From Larix kaempferi (taxonomy: Eukaryota > Streptophyta > Pinopsida > Pinales > Pinaceae): a stretch of 64,000 bases of DNA. Position numbers and translations under genes: made by a program. The stretch spans positions 3,534,001 to 3,598,000 of the forward strand of contig BSBM01000186.1 in NCBI GenBank assembly GCA_027924585.1, given 5' to 3'. Position 1 is the first letter of the stretch. Each line of letters begins with the position of its first letter. Under the pieces are notes generated by a model, which ran no database searches, was not told the origin of the DNA, and saw nothing but the letters and a program-made list of their open reading frames with translations. Positions 44,004-54,843 of this stretch are shown here, in pieces.

Positions 44004-44481
44004 AATTCTGTAAGATCATCTTCTGGACCAATTGTGCATTCCATTGAGGTGACAATTGCTTCACGAATTGGATCAATAGGAGGGTTTGTCAGTTGAGCAA
44101 ACATCTGCTTGAAGTACTCGAATATTAGTACAACTAAAAGCACATCATTCCCCATAGAACCAAGAGACTTTGTTCCATATTTTGTCATTGGAAGTAACAA
44201 CATTTCCAAAGACTTGACTGTATACCCATAAGCCTTCAATGGTGATAACAAGCCATATGTTCCCATGTTTTCCATTATATCATCTGAACCATCAACCTTT
44301 ACTGATCCAATAATTTGTTAGGTTCTCTTTCTGCTTCTGGAACAGAATAGACAACATCTTTAAGGGTAAAATTCTATCTCGTTATCCATTCTGAATAGGG
44401 TCATGACATGGAATAATGCTCTTTTAAGGCCTGGTCATCTACAATAACATGTTTCTCAAAGTCTAAAAGTAACATCATGAT
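44004..44481 (-). pseudogene. GLT1: Captured NADH-dependent glutamate synthase fragment (right LTR)
   Basis: The same segment as in the left LTR. The longest open stretch is 43994-44275, from [19 protein letters not shown] to [10 protein letters not shown]. Upstream, [23 protein letters not shown] is in frame here, whereas the left copy has a one-base deletion. This copy instead has its own frame breaks around 44320-44410. The two copies therefore decayed independently from one capture. Confidence 0.88.
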
Positions 44482-44647
44482 CACCGGCCAATGCCCTGCT
44501 AACTCCATCATCTCCTGCCTTCGGGTTCTTCTTAACCTCCTAATGTCTTGCAACTTTAACATTTGACCATTTCAAGTCTATGAACGGATACATGAGATAT
44601 TTTGGAGTTTGTGAACTGTCCCTATATTAGTGTAATCTAGTCATTTC

Positions 44648-44985
44648 TTATGTCAGACCAGATAATTTATATCCCATAACCTGAGTCGCCTCATCACTCA
44701 TTCTCAGTACTACTGAAAATACTTGAACCGCACACCATCTAATATCATAAATTGTTTCTGAAGTGATTGCAACTCTATTAGAATAGCAAGGCCATTGCAA
44801 TAATGCTAAGAAATGATTCCAATCCCAATGTTCAGAAAATATTTTCGGCTCTAGATGTAGAAAACGATAAGATGCACGCATAATATCCAATAAATGAAAA
44901 GATTCTTCTTCTGTCATAGAGATGGTATTATTAAGTTGTAGAATTCGTACCAATGGTTAAGGAGAAAATGTGATATATTGCAAAA
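44648..44985 (-). pseudogene. Captured fragment resembling plant midasin (right LTR)
   Basis: 101 open codons from VRILQLNNTISM to VMGYKLSGL, parallel to 33622-33995, including the block YRFLHLEPKIFSEHWDW and DIRWCAVQVFSVVLRMSD. A stop lies before VRIL in this copy where the left one reads Ser. Confidence 0.5.
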
Positions 44986-45119
44986 TGGAGCTGCACAAAA
45001 TTTCCAGTAATCTGGGCCGATATTTCAATCAACAGATTCTCTGGAAAGTCGTTCAACCCCACGAGGCACTCTGTATCTTCCATTTTTATTTCTGGTTCAA
45101 TTTTCTCGGTCTCAATCTT

Positions 45120-45416
45120 TCAACTGAAGAATCTACCATAACAAAAATAAGAACCTGCACAAGCCCTTGCATCACTCTTTTGTTTATTCCCAGATTTCAA
45201 TGTTTGTCTTCTGTAGTGTACAAACTTCTTCATTTTCTCCATGTGCTTGAACATCCAAATTGCAACTCCAAGTTCTCCTTTTTTTGTTATCAGTGTTCTG
45301 TCTAAACCTTCATTGTATTTCCAAATATCTTCTACCTTGGGCATCCCGTTGAAATGGTTGACTATGCTCCAAAGCAGAGAATCCATTGAGTTAGAGTTGA
45401 AGCACACAAGCCACAA
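45120..45416 (-). pseudogene. Third conserved frame in the SIRE-like LTR, unidentified (right)
   Basis: 98 codons, same length and register as 34115-34411. No family recognised. Confidence 0.35.
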
Positions 45417-45826
45417 ACCTACTGACTAGAAATGTGTGTTTCTGATACTAGAATCTTGCTCTTTTATAGTTCTCTCTGACATATTTTTCACTGCAACTTT
45501 TCTTCAGTGTTTTCTGTCCTCTCTCCATCATGTTCTTTGTTTCATTTCCTTCAGGGTTCTCGAGGGCTGCTTGAGATTTGGTGTTGACGTGAATGTCATC
45601 AACCTCACCAACATTTTCCATCTCCTCACACCTTCTTTTTTTTGTGCCTTCTTGGCCTTTGACTCCATGAAAGATTTACTGCTTCCAGCATCATTACCTG
45701 CACAAGATTCTACTCTACCATTACTAGTGTAGGGTATTTGAATGTCATCACCCTGAATTTGAATATCATCACCTTGATTGCCATCATTGACAATCTGCAT
45801 CATCTGCTACTGCCATATTGCCAACA

Positions 45827-45831
45827 TATAA
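45827..45831. repeat. Target site duplication TATAA (right, SIRE-like)
   Basis: Matches 32076-32080. Confidence 0.88.
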
Positions 45832-48800
45832 TATATGAAAGATGTTAGCATAAACAATAGCATGGTCCATGATATAATAAGAAAATGTTACCCAATGTTA
45901 ATAAACCATTCACAACATCAATTGGATGAGAAAATGAGTATTTCTATTAATGTAAACAAGAAGTACATGATACAACCTCTTGTCGACAACTCATCTGAAC
46001 TGAGAACTAGGTCTTTCCGCTTGTGCCTCCACCACTTCAATCCCCCATGCAATGGAAAACTCATGAGTAAAGGATAGGATCCTTCACAAGATATAGATGA
46101 GTTTGGTAGGTGAACATAAAGGGTTCACAACAACTAGGATAAATGGATGTAGAATCAACCTATGGAAAAAATCCAATAGAGTTTCGATGCTCTCTCCTTC
46201 TCCTCCTTCCATGCACCATAAGAGCTCAATCTATAACCCTCCAAAGGTAGGTGAAAGGTCGAATCGATTCGTTTCGGGATACATGGAGGGCCAAAGGTCA
46301 CAATGGCCTCCTTTTGGAGTAAGAAAATAGAGTTTACTATAACCTACCATTTAACTCGATGTACACGAGCTATAGTGGTACAATCTGCGTATACAGTGGT
46401 TACAGTGAAACAGCTAGCGTATAGGAACAAAAATAGGGAAACAAAGGTTCCTGGAGAACAATAAGTGGTTCTGAGTCAATCAAATGAATAATGGAGGCCA
46501 ATGAATGCTAATGCTCATAAGGTGGAAAAATGCGCTATAACAGATGCCCCCTAATGTGTGAGGTCAGAGAAGGTACTACGATGGCTGAAATACATTATAA
46601 ATATCAGAAGTCGATTTATGGAGACACAAATGGAAGGAGTATCCCACTTGTCATAATATAAGCATATCTTTGAATACATATTGGTACAATACATCACAAT
46701 CTGATACAATGGCCATGAATAGGAAGTATATAGTGAATACATGTCGTAAGTGGTCATAGCCATGACCCAATAAGATATGGTCTCTTACTGAAGAGGAAAC
46801 AGCTGATGCAAACTAAAGGTACAAACTACTGATGTATGAGACCGATCTCTCATAAGCATAATCATGATCACTAGTAGCATACTAAATGCCACTGAAGTCT
46901 GGGGTATTCTACACAAATCATCTGCAGTGGATGCCCTATCATGTGAATAAAGGTGCTGATGTTGAACTTGATGTGGCATCATTTGATTACCGGTCATTGA
47001 TGTATACCGTTAACCGATGTGAGATAACCCACCAATAATGACAATGGGAATCAAGGCACAGAGTACATTCATCAAAGTGTGAATAGAGGTGTTTAGGTTG
47101 AACACTCTAACGAATCCATCAAACAAGAGGCATTGATGAATCCCCAACTATCGATGGCGAGAGGACCTACCACTAATGACTACAAGTATCAAGGTACTCA
47201 ATGGACTCTAAGTCTCAATTCCGGAATAAAGGAGTTGGAGTCGACGGAATGAAACTCCCTGGAAGGAGGGAATTAATGAATCCCCCATCAGCCAACACAA
47301 GGTAAAAGCTACGCTGAAATATTTGGAAGAACTTGGACTAACAGATCGAACAGTATGGGATGGCCGACCATGAGTAGATGAATAGACTCAGGAAGCATAA
47401 ACTCAAGCACTAAGATGATAATAATACTTTGTGACACAGGAGGCATCAACAAAGGCTCTGTAATGAATGGAATATCAACCAGTCGGTGGAGTCATATCTG
47501 AGAAATGAGTATAGCTCCTAAGGTCCTACTATTGTCCCAACTCATGATGAATGGAATGGAGATGAATGCTCTATTCAAAGGCGACACAACAACTGCATAT
47601 AAGAGGTAGTAAGGATTTTTCCCGACCGTCTTTTTTAGTTATATGATTTTTTTTGGTCTTTTTCATATTATGAAAGCTTGAAAAAGAATAAAATTGCTTA
47701 TAGTACAACAAGTGAGAGAATGAGTGTCAAGTGCAAGCAAACTAGTTCCAAGCAGTGGAACATACCTATGATCAATGCAAGGAAGCATGTCCAAGATGTG
47801 GACACTTGAGGGGGTGTTCCCTCAAGGTAAGGGTCATCAAGCTGCAAAAGATAACTGGAGGCTTTGCTTGGTTCGAAAGGGAAAGTGCTCAGGCACATGG
47901 ATAATAATTATGAAAATTGGGAGCCAACACAAGGCTCAAAAGGCAATCAAGATAATGCAATGCAATCACAACTTGACATAAATGGAGATTCCTCATGGGA
48001 GATGGCCAGAATAAAATGAAGTAGAGCATGAGTCTTCATCACAGTGTCATGGTGTGACTACAAAGGAATCCCAATCCTAAGGAGAAACAACGGCATGGGT
48101 GCCAAAAGACATAAAGGATCTAAGAAGGGCACCCATGGTCGGACAAGCCCTACCACCAAATAACGACACTTCTAAAGCGGCATAGAGTTTCCGTGTCAGT
48201 TAAAAAGTGGGGTCACACCTAAGGTTTATGAATGTGGTCATAAGGTCAATGTAAAAATGCAGGTGAAATGACATCCTAACCTATATACCAAGTGTAGAAA
48301 ATACCTACTGAAGGCGCAAACCGGTTGAAAAATACACTCTCGTCAAAAACAAATAAAAAATAACTGCTCCAAAAAGTACTTTATAACGGCATATTATTCC
48401 AAAACCACTCAAAATGACAAAAACTATAGGAAAGTGGGTTTGAAAAATTATAAATAGTAAAAAGAAATTACTTTTACCATTCAATTTTCACTTTTCACCC
48501 AATATAGTGCTTTTGGTTAGTTTTTACCCTCAATCTTCAGTTGCTGATTCTGGGAGCTACGGGCATCGGATTCACAATCCGTTTGGATCAGGTTGGTTCT
48601 CTCACTCTTCTCTTTATTTCCATGGTTTTTATTTCAGTTTTTAATGGTCAAATTTTTATTTTTTTCCATGGGTTACAACCATAGTTCGTTGTATGCAGGA
48701 TATAACTATACGGGTCATGTGGAGGGATTTGTGTGTGTGATAAACACATGCGTTGACCACGTATATGCAGGACTGTATACAAAATATCCCGCGTACAATG

Positions 48801-48879
48801 CCATCAGTGATACAAATTAAACACATGGGCACTAAAATATGCATGTTTTTGCTTCTATGATGGTCCTAGAATGGAGAGA
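45832..48879. other. Non-coding stretch, probably decayed repeat
   Basis: No frame, RNA gene, LTR pair or primer site that I can support. It continues the sequence left of the SIRE-like element. It lies directly upstream of the plus-strand frame at 48880 and could be the leader or LTR of the element that carries that frame; this is speculation. Confidence 0.4.
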
Positions 48880-49715
48880 GAGAGAGAACATGACCTTGTT
48901 GATGAACAAGTGCACCAAGATTTACCCTCCCAACAAGCGCTGCAAGCGTGTGGCCTTTACAAATTTTGGAGCATTGGGGGTTTGAGGACCCAAAACTGAT
49001 TGCTTGCTCAGTTGGTCAACTATTGGGATGCAGAAGCACAACATTTTGATCTAGATGGGAAACCACTTCCATTGGAGGTGGAAGATATATACTTCATCAT
49101 TGGATTGTCCCGCGGAGGGGAGATGGCAAGTCTTAGGTCTTGCAGCGTGGGGGGAGGAATCACTATCAACGATTACATTGACATGTATTGTATTGTTGGC
49201 ACCCAGAAGGTGGGTACCTAGGTCCCCATAGAGGCTATAACAAGCCTAAGCATGAATATCATAGTTCTCACCCTCGAGAGGATTACAGGATTGACTTCAC
49301 TTCATCAAGCTTCGAGGCCTTTGATATTCTACGTAGCTCAGTGCATGAGACCAACAATGTATGATTGGTACACAACCTTGCTAGGCACGATGAAGACTGA
49401 ACTGATGGAGTGCAAGCTAGGGCAGGTCAAAAAAATTGGTTTTGGAAGTATCTTATGCATCTTTTTCTTTGAGAGAGTGACGAGGTTAAGTATGAGGGTT
49501 GAAGTCCCTCCACATGGTCTCCGAGATCCTGCCCAGACTCGGTGGGTGGAATTACTGACACGGCAGGGGGGTGGGATAGGCTTCCCCATATTTTGAGGAA
49601 TTTTTCCACTAGTGGAGGCGATAGGTGATCGCCATAGACGACTATCAATATGAGGGCATAGAATTTAGAGGGGATTGAGACATTCTGCTCCCACCAAGGG
49701 CCGCGTTCAGGGACA
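48880..49715 (+). pseudogene. Frame resembling a plant mobile domain (PMD)-type protein, with stops
   Basis: One plus-strand frame runs for about 270 codons with a few stops (near 48984, 49219 and 49594). It holds a coherent sequence: LAQLVNYWDAEAQHFDLDG, then PLPLEVEDIYFIIGLSRGGE, ITINDYIDMYC, TSLHQASRPLIFYVAQCMRP and VEVPPHGLRDPAQTRW. The pattern of a short acidic stretch, L-x-(V/L)-E-D and a GL(S/P) turn resembles the start of plant mobile domains, which occur in transposons and in a few host proteins. I cannot prove the family. It looks like a decayed member of a multi-copy frame, not a live gene. Confidence 0.45.
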
Positions 49716-50111
49716 TAGGTATGACTACTCTTTTTAAGTTTTGCTTATTTAATTTTTTTGGATTTTTTATTATAAGTGAATGAAAAAATATTTTTGGTGT
49801 GGTATCATATATTGATGTACGACTGTTTGCTCATACATATGGGTCTGCAAAGACCTCAAGGTTTCCCACGACATCGCAGCAGAGGCAGGGGAGGTGAGGT
49901 AGTAGGTGCAAAGGCAGAGTGCAGTTTGGAGACTGTGTAGGTCATCTTGACCCGTATGACTTCCCGGGTACCATTCCTAGAGGTAGAGCATCTCCCGGAG
50001 GTGATGCAGTGACATGTTGTCAGGGTACCAAGTACATGGGTGCGGATGCTCCGGTGTATAACCAATGCCGTACACTACCACATTCAAAATCATCTAGCTC
50101 AGGAGGCTAGG
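49716..50111 (+). other. Downstream flank of the PMD-like frame
   Basis: GC-richer than its surroundings, with short frames only (for example 49919-50110). It may be the tail of the same element. It ends where the copia RNase H fragment begins. Confidence 0.35.
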
Positions 50112-51590
50112 GCTCCACTCGTCCATCACAACATACAGGAGCTTCAATGCTCCTCTCTGCACCATATCCATGATATAGTTATACTTGATCTCGATATGCT
50201 TCGACTTGTTATGAAACACTGGGTTCTTGGAAAACTTCACAACTTTGGTTGTCACAGAAGATACAAGTAGCATCCAACCGGAGATCAAATAAATCTAAAA
50301 GTAGCTTCCTTAGCCATACTTCCTCACAACTAGCCAAACAAGCTACGAAATACTATGCTTCGGCTATACTCAGTGCTACGTAGGACTGCTTCTTGTTAAA
50401 CCAAGAGATCACCCCTGATCCCATACTAAAGCAACACCCTAAAGTGCTCTTCCTATCTGCAGCACTGCCTGACCAATCTGAATAAACATAACCCTCCAGG
50501 TTAACCTTTTGATTCGCATCATACTTGAGCCCATAATCAACCATACCCTTTAGGTACCTTAGAATATGCTTTGCAGCAATCAGGTGAACATGTCTAGGAT
50601 CCATCAGGAACTGGATCAATGTTTTCATAGCAAAGCAAATATTTCGTCTTGTGTTCACTAGGTACATTAAGAACCCAATCATATGATGATACATCACGGA
50701 ATCAGCCGACTTTGATGAAGCATCACTCAATAGCTTCAGGTTCGATTCCATAGGTGTGGCCAGGGCCTAGTAGTCCATCATCTTGAAATTCTTCAGGATC
50801 TCTACTGCATACTTCCCTTGTCTAAGGAAGATTCCATCTTCACTCTGCCACACCTCCATGCCTAGAAAGTAATGCATCATTCTCAAGTCCTTCATTTCGA
50901 ACTCGGAAGCAAGCTTCCTCTTCGTATCAGCAATCAACCCATCTTAACCCGTCACAACCAGGTCATCCACATACAGTAGGAGTATCACTGGATTTCCTTC
51001 CTCAACGTTGTAGTAAATATTGGAATTTGATTTACTCTTGGTAAAGCCCAAACTAGTCAGAAAGCTGGCAATCCTGTCGTACCACATTCTGGGTGCTTGT
51101 TTCAAACCGTACAAGGCTTTCTTCAATTTACACACATGTGACTCCCTGTCATGTGTCTTAAAACCAAGTGCCTGCTCCACATACACTTCCTCTTTGACTA
51201 CACCATTCAAGAAGCTTGTCTTGACATCCATCTAGTGTATCTTCCACTTCATCACTGCAGCCAGAGCAAGTACTGTTGTAATGGAAGTGTATCTGGCTAC
51301 AGGTGCAAAATTTTCTTCATAATCTATCCCTTCTTTCAGGGAGAAGCCACGAGCCACAAATCTTGCCTTGTATTTCTCTATGCTACCATCTGTAGCATGC
51401 TTGATCTTGTAGATCCACTTGGAAGTCACTACAGACTTCCCTCCTATCCTCGAGACCACATCCCATACACCATTCTTCATGATTGACTGGTACTCCTCAA
51501 TCATGGCATCCTTCTTTAATTGCATCCCTGATCTTGGGAACTTCAGATTCTTCAATATCTTAAATAGGTAGTTTTCTTGAATTTCGTCCC
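50112..51590 (-). pseudogene. Truncated Ty1/copia RT and RNase H
   Basis: Minus-strand pol in essentially one frame with several stops. Stretches are 51555-51232 (RT start: TSKWIYKIKHATDGSIEKYK, FVARGF), 51231-50944 ([37 protein letters not shown]), and 50751-50353 (YSDWSGSAADRKS of RNase H). They continue to KSKHIEIKYNYIMDMV near 50180, where coding stops at the junction at about 50112. The YVDD motif is intact. A TAG at about 51229-51231 sits directly before the catalytic MDVK. It belongs to the same element as the gag at 52238-53148. Confidence 0.88.
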
Positions 51591-52237
51591 TGGAACAAAT
51601 GTCATTGTTTTTGTAGGTGATTGTACATGATCTTTCCTACAATTCAAATTCAATTGCATGATTAGAAACATCTCATAGTTTTCAGAACAAAATCTTACGC
51701 ACAAGGACATATGTCATACAGTCATGCAATTATCTTAGCCAATACTTTAATACAACATTTATCAATATCCTGTAACTTTCTAGATGCCTTCCATCTCTAC
51801 CAGAACATTGTTAAGAGTGTGCACTACTCCCAACATGTCATCAAAGAGGTTTCAATCTAGATAAGTAGCAATGAAGTTTTGTATAGAACCATATGCCACT
51901 TGCCCATTACCATATTAGTAGTATCTTGTTCATTAAGACAACTTTTCTAAAATGCATAATATACATCCTAAATCTAGGAACATAAGTATGTACATGACTA
52001 AACAACATCATTTAAGTAATCATATATACAATAAATGACAATTGAAATACTTATCTTTGTTTGGTTGTTGGGCGGAATCCCTCTCAATCTTTGCTTCCTT
52101 GCAGGAGCTATTGGAGTCTATGATAGTGTGCACCTTAATCAATGCTGAAAATGGATGAGATGTCCTTCCAAAGATTATTTGATTTCCGGAGTCCAACTTT
52201 GTAGTAGCTTCTTCTACTCCTCTCATGTAAAACTTCA
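51591..52237 (-). other. copia-2 internal region lacking protease and integrase
   Basis: AT-rich, no copia protease or integrase motif on either strand. The domains expected here have been deleted or replaced. One 72-codon frame (52020-52238) is unidentified. Confidence 0.5.
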
Positions 52238-53148
52238 TTAGAATACATATTCTTCATCACTTGAAGAATCTTCACTGCCTTCCCTAGTTCTCTTCCTTGG
52301 AGGTTCATCATCCTCTGCAGTGTGAACATGATGTCTTCTCTTGTTTTTCTTCTTCTTGTGGGAGCTTCTTTTGTTCCTGGGACAATCTATGGAATAGTGA
52401 CCCTTCTCATCACAAGTATAACATCGAATGTGAGAAAGATCTCTCATGGATCCTCCAAAGTTCTACTTTTGATTCTAGTGGTGGTATTTACCCTTCTTGT
52501 AATAAGGATGCTCCCTCTTGTGGTTATTCTTCTTGGTGTGTGATGTGAGAGCCTGGTCTTCATTATCCATATTTTCTTCTCGAGCTATAATTCGAGCTTC
52601 TTCATGTGAGCATTCCTCCCATAGGCTACTGAATGTTATGAGCTTCTTTCTAGCACAAAATGCTTGAATGAAGGAATCCCATGACCTAGGAAGACCATTC
52701 AAGGTGGTCATAACAATTTCACCATTCTCTATATCTTCTTCCACAGCTTCAAGTTGTTCTTTATTTGAGAGACCCTTGTAAAGTAGGATTGCATGGTCTT
52801 TGCATTTTGTATCTTGACATCCTTCAATTGATTTCTCAAAGTCATCTTCCGATTTATGTTCTTTCCTTCAAAAAGCTTGGTCAAGGAATCAAACATCTCC
52901 TTGGGTGTCTTTAGAGAAGACACATGTGGTATGAGATGGTCTTTGATAGAATATGCAATGATCCTCTTGGCCTTAACCAAGTTCTTCTTATGTAAGGCCT
53001 TATCCTCATCTCCCTTTGGAACTAGAACTTCTTCACTTATGTAGGTGTCCCATTCATTCTCTTCTAGGATTAACCCAATCCTATACTTCCATGCTCGGAA
53101 GTTATCAGCCCCTTCAAGATTATCCTCAAGCTTGGTGTGGTGAGACAT
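52238..53148 (-). pseudogene. copia-2 gag with zinc knuckle
   Basis: The start is at 53148 (MSHHTKLEDNLEGADNFRAW), a typical copia gag opening. The frame passes LKTPKEMFDSLTKLFEGKN and MTLRNQLKDVK, then needs a frame change near 52745 to continue as LNGLPRSWDSFIQAFCARK. A knuckle CYTCDEKGHYSIDC lies at 52420-52380, followed by a Lys/Arg-rich and acidic tail. The tail ends EEYVF at 52238, where protease should begin. Broken by at least one frameshift and one stop. Confidence 0.85.
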
Positions 53149-54238
53149 ATTTTAAAGAGTACTTCAAATGGAAATAAAAAAATTTTAGGTCTTACCACTT
53201 TGATTTGCTGAAACTGGATTTGGAGCTGGCTAGGGTTTGACAGCGAAACACTAAAAATACAAACTTGGAATTTCAAACCTCTGTCTAGACAGGAAGATAC
53301 ATTTGACTGAGGCGAGAAAAATGGTGTGCTCATATTTTGAGAACTCCAAAAATTGACCCTCCAAAAATGACCTACGAATTTCGGATCTGCAACTTCTGTC
53401 AAAATCTGGTTTTCTAGTTTTTCTGGTCCAAAAGTCAAATTAGGGTTTGACTTTCTTGAAGATTCACCCAACCAAAAAATTTGATCTTGGTCTCCAAATT
53501 TCTATTTTGCTAAGGAGAGCAATTCTATGCTAAGAGAACTCCAAAATTCCACTTATGTCAAAAGCCCTAATTTCCCGCGGCAGTGACAAGCCAAAACTGA
53601 AAATGCTCAGAATCCAATTATGTTTTAACAGAAAGATATGCCATATTCTTTCTGGTGCATCTCTGAAATTTAGGATCCTCAGGGTCTGAAACTGTAGCTT
53701 GTGGTAGAATGAACTATCATCTTTCCAACCCCACATATCTGATCTTCAATGGATTCTCCATGATAGAGATATGCTGTCGCAACATGACTTGTTTATGGGA
53801 TGAAACGACATAGTGAACCTATACGGAGTGCCATGTGTCACTGTTTCAAATTCAGCCTCTGAAACTCGGACCTATGAAACTATAGTTTGTTCCGTGACTG
53901 TCACTTTTTATGGAATTCCATTTGGAGCTTCCTAGCCCGATATATGACCTTTGTTCCTAGGTCACCTGTTTAGGGATACATTCTGGAAGAGGCAGAAACC
54001 CTAACCTGTGTTGATCATATCTCACAAATTACAACGAATATGAGGCTAAAATATTTACATAAGGTACATCTGTGTCTGATATTCTTCCTATAAAAATTTC
54101 AAATCCCGAACCTTCACCAAAAAGGATTTATAGCGAAATCCCACGATGACTAGTTTTTACTATACCAAGCCCTAACTTCCAATTTGTCGCAAGTCCAACA
54201 AGTGTCATAAATGCCATACAATGCCTTCCTTCAGGCTA
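53149..54238 (-). other. copia-2 leader
   Basis: About 1.1 kb between primer site and gag start without a coding frame. Unusually long for a copia leader, but no other feature is visible. Confidence 0.5.
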
Positions 54239-54250
54239 GCTCTGATACCA
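54239..54250 (-). other. copia-2 primer binding site (initiator Met-tRNA)
   Basis: On the minus strand this is TGGTATCAGAGC, followed by TAGCC. Confidence 0.88.
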
Positions 54251-54843
54251 TTCTATTTTTTCATCATTTAATTCAATATGATCTAGGATCTTAACTGAGA
54301 GAACAACATGTACATCATATCAAACACAAGAGACAAGAGACACAAAACATTTCACTAGGGAAAACCATAGAGGTGAAAAACCCCGCAACTTCCTCAGAGA
54401 TAGAATAAGCACCAATACAAAGATAACAAAGATGAAACCCCAAAAGATAGATGTCTCCAGCAGCTACTCCTCCTCCACTTGTGCACACTCCTCTCTCTTA
54501 ACTATGCGAGTTGGATGTGTGAGTGAATGAGCAAATAGAGTGGTGCAACCACTCTCTTTATACTTTAACTTGACCCACCTTTTACCCTAACTGGGCCGAC
54601 TGCTTAAGGGAGTCTAATAACCCTTCCACTTAATTCATATAGGGCCGACCCCTCTAAGGTGGTCTAATAACCCATCAAATATAAGTTACAACACTTACAG
54701 TATAACTTGCGACACTTACAAATACAAATGATGACACATCCGATCGGAGGAATAATACATCTCCATCGAGGATACAATAAAGTACAAATGTAATACACAC
54801 AATATACAATTGAATATCTTGCGAAGTTACAAATACATCAACA
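54251..54843 (-). repeat. Probable copia-2 5' LTR
   Basis: On the minus strand it begins TGTTGATGTATTTG and ends at the primer site; its terminal bases there (AATAGAA) do not show the canonical CA. The outer end is placed where caulimovirid-like coding resumes (54844). No partner LTR is available for comparison. Confidence 0.6.

Larger units (their letters stand above)
32081..45826 (-). mobile_element. SIRE/Maximus-like Ty1/copia derivative carrying host gene fragments in its LTRs
   Basis: Minus-strand element with 2741 bp LTRs (the left one split by gypsy-2), TATAA duplications, a primer site near 43072 and a polypurine tract (ccaaagggggagat on the minus strand) at the left LTR. The LTR end sequence, the long gag with a coiled coil and two knuckles, and the G-rich tract are typical of SIRE/Maximus. 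Pol is reduced to the integrase-RT hinge and the RNase H end, so the element is non-autonomous. Each LTR contains sense-oriented pieces of NADH-glutamate synthase and of a midasin-like gene. Confidence 0.9.
43086..45826 (-). repeat. SIRE-like 5' LTR
   Basis: 2741 bp, TGATGGAATATTGG to CCAACA on the plus strand, uninterrupted partner of 32081-39094. It carries the same captured fragments. Confidence 0.93.
50112..54843 (-). mobile_element. Truncated Ty1/copia element (copia-2)
   Basis: Minus strand: probable 5' LTR (54251-54843), Met-tRNA primer site (54239-54250), leader, gag (53148-52238), a gap where protease and integrase should be, then RT and RNase H cut off at 50112. No 3' LTR or target duplication is left. 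It is inserted in the caulimovirid-like fragment to its right, whose protease coding breaks at 54844. Confidence 0.8.
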
